From Terfezia claveryi (lineage: Eukaryota; Ascomycota; Pezizomycetes; Pezizales; Pezizaceae): a stretch of DNA of 64,000 nt. The stretch spans positions 1-64,000 of the forward strand of contig WHUX01000134.1 of NCBI GenBank assembly GCA_015179025.1. Direction: 5' to 3'. The position numbers were made by a program, and so were the translations under genes. The notes below the pieces were generated by a model. The model was not told the DNA's origin. It saw only the letters and a list, made by a program, of their open reading frames with translations, and searched no databases. Shown here one piece after another: positions 21,303 to 32,294 of this stretch (the stretch's first letter is position 1; the number at the start of each line of letters is the position of its first letter).

Positions 21303-21447
21303 TCACCGCCATTCCCTACTCCTACTCCTGTCCCTATCCCTCCTCCCTCCATCTTTATCCTCACCCCTATCCCAGTCTCTTTCTCTCCTGCCCCCATTAT
21401 ACACACTACCCTCTCTTTCCTCCCTATCCCTACCACCTCTCTCTTTA

Positions 21448-21482
<35 letters not shown>

Positions 21483-23616
21483 ATCACCATCTGCCAGTGC
21501 CCCAGGAACATAATAATCTCCCCGCCTCCCACCCCTTGCCGGCAATCCCCCTGACTTCCCAATCGGCCCTCCCACCGTCGACATCGCGTCCCTCCCACCC
21601 CCCTTTCTCTTGCCACTTCCCCCCCAATTCGGTGCCCCAGGTCTCTCCCTCGCATCTCTAATCTCCCCTTCCCTCACCAACTTCTCCCTTTCCCTCTCCT
21701 CACTCAACCTCCGCTGCGCAATCTCCTCCAGCACGGGGAGATAGTAGAGTTTTGGCTTCGCAGCAGTGCTGCGGAAGAGTTGATCAATGGTTTGGAAATT
21801 CCTAGCATTCCCACCACCACTACCACCACCTCCTCCACCACCAATGCTTTCATTGGTGGCAGATGGGTGGCCATGTGCGCGGGAGAGGCGTTCCCTATCT
21901 GCTCGAGGCATAGTTGGTGGTGGGGAGCGGTTATAGCGGTGGTGGCGAGGGGATGAAGGCGATGCTCTCCTGGCAGATGATGCTTGTGGTGGAGGGTCAT
22001 CTATGTTTGCGTTAGGTGCAAGTACCCGCATTGGGCCAGCCGAAGTCACAGAGATAGTTCCCCGTCCATTGGCTCCACCACCATCAGCCTCCTCATGCCA
22101 TACCCTCATGACCCCATCCTTAGACTCCTCATAAACCACATTCCACCTCACCATACCCCTCCCCCCCCTTGCTCCTACCGCACTCGCAACCCCAGCACCA
22201 TCCTCCTCCTCACCAATCCACTGGCCTACCACCTCCTTTGGCACGAAATCTACCCAGAGCGGCTTCCTTCCCCTCTCGTTAATGGGGAACTTCCTCCCAT
22301 TCAACCCCGCCCTGGCTCTTGTCGCAAAAAGCGTACTCTCAAACACTACAAACGCATGCGTCTTGAGTGGGTTAATGTAGAATGTCTTGATCACATCCTC
22401 GCTCATATGCTGTTGATCCGCGTGCTGCTTGGTCGCTAGGGAGATTAGATGTGAACGGAGAGTTTGTGGCTTCAGAGGACGCATGAGGTCACGGATGTAT
22501 AGTGCTGGGGTGGCGGGGTGGAGTGCGGGGGTCGAGTAAATCTCTGAATCTGAGTCTTCATCGGCTTGAGGCTCGGCAGTGGTTGTGGTGTCTATGGAAG
22601 TGCTGGTAGGGTCTGCAATGGAAGGTGCGGTAGTTTCAACAAGGGACTTGAATCGAATGTCGGCGCGCTTGTGGATTGTTTCTTGCCTTGATTTCTTGGG
22701 GGAGGGACCTTCTGGGGACCCCTTCTCTTCCGAGAGGGGGGTGGCATGGGGTGTTGGAGATGGACTACGGCGTTTTCGCTTGCGGAGGTCTGCGGTGAAA
22801 TCTAGGCTGGTGTCCATGGTATCCTCTTCCGGACCTGGGCCAGGAAGGTCAGCTTGTGAGGTTATCTCTGGAGTAACAACGGTATTTCTTGTTGTTGTTG
22901 TAGTTGTTGTTATTGTTGTTGTTGTTGCTGTTGTTGGTATCGTGTCCTGCTGGACGGGAGTAGGTGGACTAGATGGTTCCTCCTTTGTTGGCCCCGATTC
23001 TTTGTTAACATCAGCCTGAACGTCTTCCGCCTTATCGTTATCTGGCACCTCTGTATTTTTCACCTCTGTTGTTGTATCGGTATCTGGTACTTTTGCGGGT
23101 TTCTCCTCGGGTATATCAGTTTCCATAGGCTGCGGTACTTGTTTGGGTTTCTCCTCGTCTCTGTCAATCTCTATAGGCTCCGGCTCCGGGACCTCTTCAA
23201 CGGGCAGTTGCGATGCCTTTGTCTCGTCTTGTACAGACACATGTTTGATTACTTGCTGCTCCTCGAGAGCTTCCTTTACAGTGTCCTTTTCGGGATCAAT
23301 GGCCTCTAGCGGAGCTGGTGTCGCAGGCTGAGCCGTCTTTTGAGACTCATCACCTAGGTGGAGTTCCGGAGGAGTGAGCAGGGCGTTTTTCGCGTCGACA
23401 ATCTCTGTCTGAGCTTCAATGCTGGAGTCGGTTCCTGCATCAGCTTCCGGTGTTCCATTCGTTTGTACCACCTCATCCTCCCGGTGCTCCATCTTGTCCA
23501 CCTTGTTGTGCCTTTTCTCCTCCTCTGGGGCATCCTCCTCTCCACGCTCCTCCTCCTCCCCCTTCTCCTTCTTCTCCTCCTCCTCGTCCTCCTCCTCCTC
23601 TTCTTCTTCTTCTTCT

Positions 23617-23651
<35 letters not shown>

Positions 23652-23789
23652 TCCGGCATTGGCATTCTCCGCGTCAAGTGCCTTTCGCAGCCTCTCAATC
23701 AACTCCCTCTTCAGGCCGCCCACCGCCAAACCGCGTTTTTTCAGCTGTGCTTTGAGATCAGCGACCTTGAGCGTCGACGGGTCCAGCAT
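21303..23789 (-). CDS. Acinus-like SAP/RRM nuclear protein (ASAP/PSAP splicing complex scaffold)
   Basis: A single 828-codon frame. An SAP DNA/RNA-binding motif lies at residues about 4-40 (LKVADLKAQLKKRGLAVGGL). A poly-Glu tract follows at about 49-75, then a long Pro/Thr/Glu-rich disordered region. An Acinus-type RRM covers about 428-523 (ALYIRDLMRPLKPQTLRSHL ... THAFVVFESTLFATRARAGL ... PLWVDFVPKEVVGQW). An RNPS1/SAP18-binding motif lies at about 660-700 (TIDQLFRSTAAKPKLYYLPV). The C-terminus is Arg/Glu/Asp-rich and ends RDRDRSRSREWR. In animals Acinus scaffolds RNPS1 and SAP18 at the exon-junction complex; the same domain order here supports a nuclear RNA-processing role. The only plausible start is the ATG at 23789. 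It is divergent from ALG5 and convergent with VPS17. The product name is inferred from domain architecture. Confidence 0.85.
21438..21484. repeat. CT/AG dinucleotide tract in the C-terminal coding part of the Acinus-like gene
   Basis: A TCTCTCTC run on the + strand encodes the RERERERERERD stretch near the C-terminus. A dinucleotide unit here can shift the frame, so the last about 80 residues may vary between alleles. Confidence 0.75.
23568..23657. repeat. GAA/GAG trinucleotide microsatellite inside the Acinus-like gene
   Basis: TCC/TTC triplets on the + strand (CTTCTTCTTC run at about 23600-23640) encode the acidic poly-Glu tract of the protein. Because the unit is a codon, length change keeps the frame. 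Confidence 0.9.
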
Positions 23790-24841
23790 CTTTACTGTCG
23801 AGCAGTGATGGTGCTAGGTATCAGGTCAGTGAACCTCTCGGTGAAAAGCGGGCGCAAGGCTGAGACAAAGCTCAGAAAAGTTGGAGTTGCAAGGTAGGCT
23901 TTTTGTCGCTTACAGGGTTCGTGACACGGCGTAGGTATCATGTGCTGCGTGCGGTACCTGGGCTGCTTGCTGTCGTGTTAATTCTGGCACCCAGTCCCTT
24001 TTTGAAGCGGGAGCGAGCGAGCAAGCACGAAAAATGCAGAGGGAACAGGGAGAAACACGGGGGGGGGAGGAGTGTGTGTGTACGGGGTGTGTATGAGTAT
24101 GTACAAGCTGTGACGATCGATTCAGAAAAAGTAAAACTTTTATTTTTCTTATTTTTTATTTTTATTTTATTTTAATAATTTATTTTATTTTGATTTAATT
24201 CTTTCGAATGTATCCGTCGTGATTACATAACTGTAGGTACATACAGTACATACGTAAGCCACGCGTGGCCCATGTACCGGACGCGTGGCTCATTACTTCT
24301 ACATATACGTACATAAATGCATGCATGCATGTGCATGTATGTACATATGTATGTACATACAACCTGTACTCTTACATACGGATACCCATCTACCTCTGTA
24401 CCTACTTATAATACATAACTCATACTCCGTACTCGTGTACACAATCTTGTACACACATCATAGGTACCTACATACTGTACATTTATCACAACATTACGGA
24501 TACCTTCCACTGGGCCGGGCCAGATGCTATAATACATAATAAAGCCGCTGTGCTTCCTTACTTTCCGTCCGAGTGTCTCTTTCTCTCCTACCGAACGGCT
24601 CGCGTTCCTCCAACACGCCGCATGCACTCGAATTTCCCCCCCGTCTTTCCTTCACGCCTTCCAGCCAACTCAATTCTATACGGAGTACATTCTCTTCTAT
24701 TTCAAACCGTTTGTCTTCGAGCATTTTTATCCCCTTTAAGCATAATTGCTTCCTTTGCCACAAATACTTTGAGCTGGGTCTCACAATCTTTCACAACGGC
24801 CGCTCCCACCGCCTTCAAGTCCGCCTCGCTCGCCCCCCGCA
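23790..24841. promoter_or_regulatory. Divergent upstream region of the Acinus-like gene and ALG5
   Basis: About 1 kb. It includes an A/T-rich run (24130-24200), two ACGCGT sites 22 bp apart in the context CCACGCGTGG and GGACGCGTGGC (24261-24288), and a TGCATGCA/TACATA simple-repeat stretch (24300-24365). ACGCGT is the Mbp1-type cell-cycle box in yeasts; whether it acts here is not shown. Several short open frames near 24527-24929 overlap the ALG5 leader and look like chance. Confidence 0.45.
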
Positions 24842-26013
24842 ATGGGCTTCTCGATCCCTTCCTCCGTCGAGGACTATCTCACACTCGGACAGGCAGCCTT
24901 GTTTCTTGTACAGGACCACCCATCGGTAGTCGTCACATTCGTGCTCGCCGTCATTGTCGCCGTGGCTCTCTCGGTATGCCGTTGTAGCCCCCCCCCCCCA
25001 AGAAAAAAACCAATTGCATCCGCTGACAATTCTTCATCCACCAGCTCTACACCCTTCTCCTGCTGGCCGCTCACTTTCCCCGGCAGGAAACTGACTCTGA
25101 ACGCACCTACCTCACCATCACCCCCTCTGGCGACATCTCCGACCCCCAACCTCTACCAAACACCGCCGACTACCTCTCCGACTCTACCATTACCCCCTCG
25201 CCCTCCGATCCCCCAGTCTATGTCTCCGTCATCGTCCCCGCCTACAATGAATCCCTCCGGCTCCCCCTCATGCTCGCTGAAGCCGTCGACTTTCTCACAG
25301 AAAACTACACCACTCTTGGTTGGGAAATCCTCCTCGTGGACGACGGCTCCAAAGACAACACCTCCCAGTCAGCCCTGACCTGGGTACAATCCTACCTCAA
25401 AGCCCACTCCACCACCACCCTCCCATCCTCCTCCATCCGAGTCATCACCCTCACCAAAAACCGCGGCAAAGGCGGCGCCGTTACCCACGGTATGCGACAC
25501 GCTCGCGGGGCCTACACTATCTTCGCCGACGCCGACGGTGCCACCCGCTTCTCCGACCTCTCTGCCCTGCTCACCTCCCTCCAATGCCTTCAATCCTCCC
25601 CCCCCAAATCCCCCTCTGCGATCGCCGTCGGTTCCCGTGCACACATGGTCCACACTGCCGCCGTCGTCCAGCGCTCCTTTATCCGAAATCTCCTCATGTA
25701 CACGTTCCACTTTTATCTCGGTGCAATGGGAATCTCAAGCATCAAAGATACACAATGCGGCTTTAAACTCTTCTCGCGAGAAGCAGCAGTGACGATTTTT
25801 AGAGGGATGTATACAGAAAGATGGATCTTTGACGTGGAGATCTTACTCCGCGCGGAAAGAGCAGGGATCAAGGTCGCGGAGGTACCGGTGAATTGGCACG
25901 AGGTGGAGGGAACGAAACTGGAACTGGTGCGAGACAGTGTAGTTATGGCGTTGGATTTGCTGATTTTGAGAGCGGGTTATGCGACGGGATTATACCAGTT
26001 TGCGGCGGTTTAG
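24842..26013 (+). CDS. ALG5: Dolichyl-phosphate beta-glucosyltransferase Alg5
   Basis: It transfers glucose from UDP-glucose to dolichyl phosphate at the ER membrane, making the donor for the last steps of N-glycan precursor assembly (family GT2). Exon 1 is 24842-24973, the intron 24974-25044 (71 bp, GTATGC donor, C-rich), and exon 2 25045-26013, giving 366 residues; yeast Alg5 is about 334. An N-terminal membrane anchor spans the splice site (VVVTFVLAVIVAVALSLYTL, about 29-55). GT2 motifs: SVIVPAYNE at about 103, LLVDDGSKDNT at about 139, KNRGKGGAV and ARGAYTIFADADGATRF (DxD, about 205). The acceptor-side block KDTQCGFKLF and ERWIFDVEILLRAERAG are also typical. The start gives the only frame that makes the anchor. 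It shares its upstream region with the Acinus-like gene and is convergent with the Nudix gene. Confidence 0.93.
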
Positions 26014-26732
26014 ATTGGCGACGGTGTTTTTGCATTTGAGGAATCTGGGTAAAGCAATTTTAAGACTTGTTTAGTGTTTTTGTTTTTCTTTATGACTGCT
26101 GTGGCTTCGAGTATATAATATCCTTTGATTTTTTCTCGAATTTTTTTTTTTTGCTTCAAAGAATAATATGGGGAGCTTATGTTCTCCTCCCCCACCCACC
26201 CCCCCCCCCCCCAAACCTCTTTTCCTCCCCTCTTGGGGTATTCTAATCGAAAAATAAACTTACATTGATACAGATTTAGAAGAATATAATCATTAACCCC
26301 GTAATTAGTATGAACAATCTTAAGTCTCCTTACGAGGGGGGGAGTGTGTTGGGTAGGTTTGGGTGAAAGTTCAGGGTAACTCTCCTTCCTTCAGCATAGC
26401 ATAGCATAGCATAACTTACATACCCCCTTGCAGTTTTGGCACTCACACTAAATCTCCAGGGGGAAGGGGGGAGAAGATGCATGCGGGATAGATACACTGA
26501 AACACACCCGCGGGCAGCAAGTATATGGTTCTCCGTCAGGAGGAGGAGGAGGAGGAGGTAATGATGCCGTCGCTGTTGTTCCGCTATACTATATCCATCT
26601 CAGCATGATATAATGTGGCATTGCAAATACTCTCCGCAAGATACAGCTATTCGCCAGAGTCAAAACAGTACAGTCCTACAAATACAATATCCACATTCCC
26701 ACTCAATTCTCCCTCCATCCCGGCGATCACCG
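26014..26732. other. Convergent spacer between ALG5 and the Nudix gene
   Basis: A 3' untranslated/terminator region of about 720 bp. It includes a T run (26141-26151), a C run (26197-26211) and an AGCAT pentanucleotide repeat (26396-26412). There is a GGA triplet run near 26540-26556. I see no gene. A + strand frame at 26613-27098 is antisense to the Nudix gene and is rejected. Confidence 0.6.
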
Positions 26733-27833
26733 CTAAATCACCCCCGCCTCCTTCAACCCCCTCCACAACGCCCAGGCTCCCAGCGCCTTCGCATCCCTCC
26801 CTGCCACCTTCCACAAATCCCTCAACTTCACCACCCTCAAAATAATCCTCTCCCCGTCCTCCCTAACTCCCCCAACCTTCCCCTCCAGCTCCTTCACTCC
26901 CCCCTTACCAACCCTATGCACATATGCATACAACTTTATAAACTCATCACTTCCACCCGCGCTCGGATACATCCCCACCTCGACCTTCTCCTCCTCCATC
27001 CCAGTCTCCGCATTCCCCTGCCCTTCCATCCCCCTACCCATCTGCTCCGTCAGCGCACAAAGATCAATCAACCTCTCCGCATCAATCGTGATGCCTAACT
27101 CTTCTTTGATCTCCTCTGCAGCCTTCCCCGTCACCTTCCCTGCGCTATCAATCATCCCTGCTGGGATCTCCAAGAACCTCAGCGTCCCGACTGGAATGCG
27201 CGGTTGACTTGTTACAATCGTCCACTGCTCTCGACCACCCTCGCCCTCACCCTCACCCTCCTCCTCCCCTTCATCTTCCTCCATGACAACCAATACCGCA
27301 ACCGCGCCGCCCCGGAGAAATACTATCCCTGGTAACGACTCCCCAGAGGAATTCTTAATCTCCGCATCCATCGAGACGAACCCTATCCGGGCCTTTTCGC
27401 CTCTGCCAAAGTAGTTGATGTGGTTGACTTTGATTGATTTGAGCTCGTAGGGGTCAGCGTAGAAGGGGTGGTTTTTCGAGGTCCTTTGGAGAGCGAGGGA
27501 GTGCGTGAGGGTGTTTAGCCAGGACAGGAATGGGATATGAGTGAGGAGCGGATGGTTGCGGTGGTTGCGGTGGTGGAGGGGTGGATGCAGGTCGTTTTGT
27601 GGGCTGGGGGGAAAGAAGTGCGAGGGGATAGTGATGGGGATGTGCTGAGGTTCGGTGTGGAGTGTGGTAACGGGGAAGGGTGGGGGATTGCTGGAGGGCA
27701 TCTTGCAGGCTGTGGAATTGAAGGCTTTTGCGGTGGTGAATGGCGTGGTACGAGGATAAGGGACGGTGTTGTTTGGTGGGATAAAAAGGACAGTTTTTGG
27801 TTTATAGTGGAGAATCACCTTCAGTTGGAGCAT
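26733..27833 (-). CDS. Nudix hydrolase, ADP-sugar/NDP-sugar pyrophosphatase-like
   Basis: An intronless frame of 366 codons; the likelier start is Met45 (27701, MPSSNPPPFPVTT), because the first 44 residues look like leader. The Nudix box lies at about 223-246: GMIDSAGKVTGKAAEEIKEE followed by LGI. Compared with GX5EX7REUXEEXGU, the metal-binding Glu residues of EExxEE are kept, while the first Glu is Gly and the Arg is Glu. That pattern occurs in the NUDT14-like/ADP-sugar branch. Upstream, VNHINYFGRGEKARIGFVSM and LRFLEIPAGM fit the same group, which cleaves nucleotide sugars to sugar-1-phosphate and NMP. An acidic low-complexity insert (EEDEGEEEGEGEGEGG) sits inside the fold. The substrate is unknown. 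Confidence 0.8.
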   Translation of the reverse strand: MLQLKVILHYKPKTVLFIPPNNTVPYPRTTPFTTAKAFNSTACKMPSSNPPPFPVTTLHTEPQHIPITIPSHFFPPSPQNDLHPPLHHRNHRNHPLLTHIPFLSWLNTLTHSLALQRTSKNHPFYADPYELKSIKVNHINYFGRGEKARIGFVSMDAEIKNSSGESLPGIVFLRGGAVAVLVVMEEDEGEEEGEGEGEGGREQWTIVTSQPRIPVGTLRFLEIPAGMIDSAGKVTGKAAEEIKEELGITIDAERLIDLCALTEQMGRGMEGQGNAETGMEEEKVEVGMYPSAGGSDEFIKLYAYVHRVGKGGVKELEGKVGGVREDGERIILRVVKLRDLWKVAGRDAKALGAWALWRGLKEAGVI

Positions 27834-30800
27834 ATGTGAATGGAGTTGAAAGTTATGTTGTCCCGTGCAAGCATATAGGTAAACCTAGCTATAGTGAACC
27901 TCGACATAGTGAGAAGCCGGCTGTACGGAAGGAATTTGTTCAGACCATTCCTGCACGCAGCTAAAGTACCCTGGCTATAGTGAAAAATAATTCGGTATAA
28001 CGATAGTGAAGGGAATTTCGCGCCTAATAATGATAAATTCAATCATAGCAAAACTATATTGGCTATAGATAGTTGAAACTCGTAGAGCACTAATTAAACT
28101 AATGAAGCCAAGGGGGCTTATGTACTTGGCAACCTACACTAGACAGGAATAGGAAACTAGAGAAAAGGGAAAACTCCAATGTCATCTCTCCAGGCCGCTG
28201 TCCTTGAACCTGTCGAACTTGATATATCTGCCATCTTTCTAATGCAGTACGCCCATATCGGCGGTGAGGAGGCATGTTACAATATCATCGAGCTGAAGTA
28301 GAGAGAACACAAATTGACTATATCCTATCTTTTTTACTCCGCACTTCTCCCTTTACCCTCGCAGGCACGTGATATCTTGTTATAGCGAAACCTGGCTATA
28401 ACGAAGGAAAGGAAGGTTTGCCTGCAGGCAGTCGTTGATATGACGCTCCTGTAAACATGTCTGATTGTTAGTTACAGGCGTCAGCCTTCAACTTGATCTG
28501 TCCGACAGTCCTTTAAACTCCAACCCTTGACCCGTACTCCTCTGTACAATCTCATATCCCATAGCTCTTTTGTACTATAGGTAGATGAGGAGGTTGTAGC
28601 AGCCCGAAACACAACTAGGATATTTTTGAACTATTCCTCCACAACGTGCAACAAACCTCCCAGAACATAGGGCCACTTTCAGAAAAAGGCAACACAAATG
28701 CTACTGGGCTAGATGTGGAGCATGAATGTAACAGTTTGCATGCTACAGCAAAAAAAACCCAAGGTGTTTAGAAGGAAGGCCATATAGTAATATATATTCT
28801 GTTGCAAGGGAGCTTATCCCACAGTGAAGCAGCTTTGTTTGACCGATTGACTGAGACCAATATCTATATCGCTGTCGTTCTCAAGAAAGAACAATGATAG
28901 GTGCCTAACGGCTTGAGGGCCATGGGTATATTACCCCAAGGTAATATAGTTCACAGTTGACACTGAAGTTGGTTACACAAAATTGGTTGAATTTCGATAT
29001 TCCCCTGTAATGTACACAGTATCATATACTGTATCATATAGTATCAAGCCGTTGCATAACCCTCTTCAAGCAGCTTGTTAACAGTCATTTCGGGTTTGGT
29101 TTTTTGGCAAGGGCCTTATCGATTTCCAAATATTGAATCACTCTCAAAAACTTGCTGACATGTCTTAAGATAGTCGCCGAGCTGGATATCAACTGCATAT
29201 CACTACACCAGATACACCCTCGTCATGCATGGGCAATAATTGTTGCTGACACATGTTGTTGCTTTATCATTGGGTACCGCAGAGACCGTACAGTACTGGT
29301 AACTCCAATCCCAATTTCCGATCAACTAAACGAGACCGAGATCATTATACGATTACGAGCGGCACACTCATGCCAGAGGAGGTGCCACAGACTGCCATAT
29401 CTAGCAGTTTACCCTTGAAAATCTCGGGTATCAAGATGAAACCTTAGGGAAGTTGGTCAAGATACTGCTGAGTTATTTGCTACTTGGCCTTAACTTTGGC
29501 TCAATTATTCATTTAGGAATGCCCTTCAGGTATCAATCCTCACGCCAGACTACAACCTTTATATCCCTTGATTTGTGTGACTCTCCAGCACACAGTACGA
29601 CCGAGTGCAAGATGTGCATAATGAGACAGCAACAGTGGTAGAATCATTAGCAAGTTTCACCCCAATCAGTCCCAAAATTCTTATGCTTTATAGCCCTGCA
29701 AGTCCAATATGTTCCCCGTCCACGCCAGCAATTCTGCAGCGTATAAATGGGGGCAATCAAGCAGCACAATTTCCCCAGACCTTCATATTGACATGGCTCT
29801 TGCATCTGGCTACTTGGATAGTGTGTGGAGTACTCATCTACAACAATATAATTGCTTCTATAAACCCTACCTCGGCAAACCATTGGCTGAGGCATGAAAT
29901 CAAAGGCAAGAAAATCAAAAAAATATATATATACATACTATATGTGTACTCTGGGCAACGTATGAAGGCAAATTGAGTAAAAACCGAGTCTATTGTTTTA
30001 TACATAACAAAATTTAAACCTCCGCTTGCTCCAACCTCTACTTGTTCAATCAAACCTCATGCTTCACTGCGAGAAATTCCACGATACCTGTTCATTAATA
30101 GGTCTTATTCTTTCCTACATGCAATCGTGAACATGTGCGATAACATCAAATACATCATGCTCCAAAATTACTCGTTTCCAAACATTATGCCTGCCAGCAA
30201 TAAAATACAGTGCAACATTCCGTAGCTCATATTCATTTAATACCTTTCTATCGCAGTTCAATTCCTGGTAAATCACCTGCTGGGGTCTTCAAGTTTGGGT
30301 CTCGGAGGTATGCTTTAATTTTGACAATGTACTTAATTGGATTAAAGGGAATTACTTCTCAGGGGTCAACCGAGATTTACTACTTATTGTATGCAAATAC
30401 TCTTCAAACTTAGTACGCGCAATACCCGAGAATGCTTAATTGCACTTCGAGATGGAACGGATCCTAGGGGGGTAAAACTGATCCAAATCAATACCGCCAT
30501 ATCTTCTGTAACTGAAATTTTGGTAAGATCAAGAACGTCACGGTATGCTTGTAATATTGTAGTGTGTGCTGGTAATGTCGCGGTGTGCAGAGTATGTTGC
30601 GTTGAACAGTGTATTGCTGTATTGTATGGAAGAAATTTTTTACGGACTAAAAGGTTCAATTCCGTAACGGACCAGAACATATATATTTTTTAAAAAGAGA
30701 TATCCAAAAAGATAGCTATATCAAGTATGTTACTCTAGGATTGATGGGGGACCACAGAAATTTTAAAATTGTTGCCCCCCAAATCCCTTCGCTTCCCTCA

Positions 30801-31278
30801 TCTAAACACATTATATGCCAGATATCCAATTTAAGTCTATACTTGACTCTGGAACTACAACCCGGCTCCGTGGTAGCAAGCCACTTTCGTTAATCTAGTC
30901 AGGAAGCAAGCAGTGGCGTGAACCGAAAATATGCATATATCCAGATCCTCCCCAAAAACTACCATGGCCTTCTTATGATCGACCATCACAGTGGACAGTT
31001 CGCACTTTTGTGTCAGGATTCAAAGTACACATGTCGGCTAGGGCTGACGTCCAAAAAAAAAAAAAGTAATTTCCTCAGACCACTTCGAGTATTTGCGTGA
31101 CCGGCCAAAGGGCAATCGAATTATGGAATGCTTAAATTACTTTCAACCCCGTCAGCTGTGCTCCTTGATTTCAACAGCATTTCGCAAGTGCTTGTTCCAT
31201 CGACAGGGTTATTTAAGCGTAGTAGCGCCCGTTACTCGTATTATCAGAGGAAAAAATACACCCGCCTGAGGTCAAGCA
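27834..31278. other. Gene-free interval with degenerate repeats
   Basis: About 3.4 kb. Short open frames on both strands (none over about 125 codons) show no family motif and heavy mutual overlap. The left part contains the TATA(A/G)CGAA motif cluster listed separately. The remainder (28.5-31.2 kb) is ordinary-looking AT-leaning sequence in which I recognise nothing. Confidence 0.6.
27886..28420 (+). repeat. Possible pogo/Tigger-like non-autonomous relic
   Basis: Direct copies of a motif like CTGGCTATAACGAA or CTGGCTATAGTGAA occur at about 27890, 27970, 28035 and 28396. Related ATAGTGA/ATAGCGAA words stand between them (TTGTTATAGCGAAACCTGGC at about 28378). Such sequence resembles the ends of fungal pogo-class elements (established only as a general resemblance). 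No transposase frame and no clear target duplication were seen. Confidence 0.35.
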
Positions 31279-32294
31279 ATGGAGCCTCGCCGATCCCTCA
31301 TTGCTGAGTTTGTTGTTTTGGCAGTGGAACTTATAGTGCTGGTCCTTCGATTTTGGATTATTCGACAGCAACGACGAGGATTGGAGGATTGGGTTCGGGA
31401 TATAATCTTTTGTGCAGGTGCCATACTATGGCTGGCCTCGACAAGTTGTTTGTTGTGGTATTGCTGGAAGTCAATTGAGGTGTATCGATATGCCACAGTA
31501 GTTGTAGATCAGAAAATAGCAGCTCAAGCAAGAAATTCAGCTGCCACACAACTGGCAGCGCTACAAATCGCAGAATAGCGAACAGCGAGAGTTAAGCATC
31601 GAGCTTATGGCTACCGTGATGTTATTGGAACCGTGGTATCGAAGAGTACTTATAAGTCCTGTCTCTATCGTCTGAATACACTTGCTGATGATTGTGTTAG
31701 TTCTTATTCTTCATCTGGGGAGCTTATTTCACGGAATTGTGGCTCCTTAAAGGTGCCTTTCTCGTCTTCTACTGGCGATTGTTCTCCACGGTTCAATCCC
31801 AGATCGTCTACTTGCTTCACGGGACTACAGTCGTTGTCATTATAACATATATCATTATCTTAACGATTCATTTTACGTGGTGTACCCCAGTACATCGGAA
31901 CTGGACTATTCCACTCTCTGAACTTCCTGGCACAAGCAGTATAGATAATTTGACAGCTTTAACTATCGGATTCATCCTTAATATAGTAACCAATCTCATG
32001 ATTCTTATTCTACTACTTTTGATAGTGAAAACTTTCAACCTAAAATAAAAGGAGAAATATGGGTTATGCTTTATTTTCACCATGGGAATCATGTGCGTTA
32101 CATCAAGTATTGTATGCTATTACCTGTTGTACCTTCTATTCGAATACCTACCAGTTATGATTGATGACGTCCGGGTGGCACTTCTCTGTAGCACACTCAA
32201 GATAATGACGGGAATGATTGCATTTTGTTTACCTAGCTTCAGAATGATACTCTATAGAGCTATTGAGAACACAATCTACCACAAACCTCATTGA
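31279..32294 (+). pseudogene. Fungal rhodopsin-domain (PTH11-like 7-TM) membrane protein, broken
   Basis: Exon 1 (from ATG 31279) encodes two hydrophobic helices (EFVVLAVELIVLVLRFWI; IIFCAGAILWLASTSCLLWY). After a probable intron ending in TTAG at about 31700, the next exon gives FLFFIWGAYFTELWLLKGAF, YWRLFSTVQSQ, a helix and the HFTWCTPVHRNW block. Helices six and seven follow (LTALTIGFILNIVTNLMILI; MGIMCVTSSIVCYYLLYLLF). This is the layout of the Pezizomycotina rhodopsin-like family, to which PTH11-type putative receptors belong. Two lesions mark it as inactive. One is a TAG at 31576 after LQIAE, with no clean frame joining exon 1 to the next exon. The other is an in-frame TAA at 32046-32048 between KTFNLK and KEKYGLCF. 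The TAA is consistent with CAA to TAA. Confidence 0.7.

Noticed and set aside
22579..23897. Several + strand frames rich in Ser, Leu or Val
   Set aside because: They are antisense shadows of the Acinus-like gene; the low-complexity runs (poly-Glu, Thr-rich) create stop-free complements.
26613..27098. 161-codon + strand frame rich in Pro/His/Leu
   Set aside because: It is antisense to the 3' half of the Nudix gene, which has a clear family motif.
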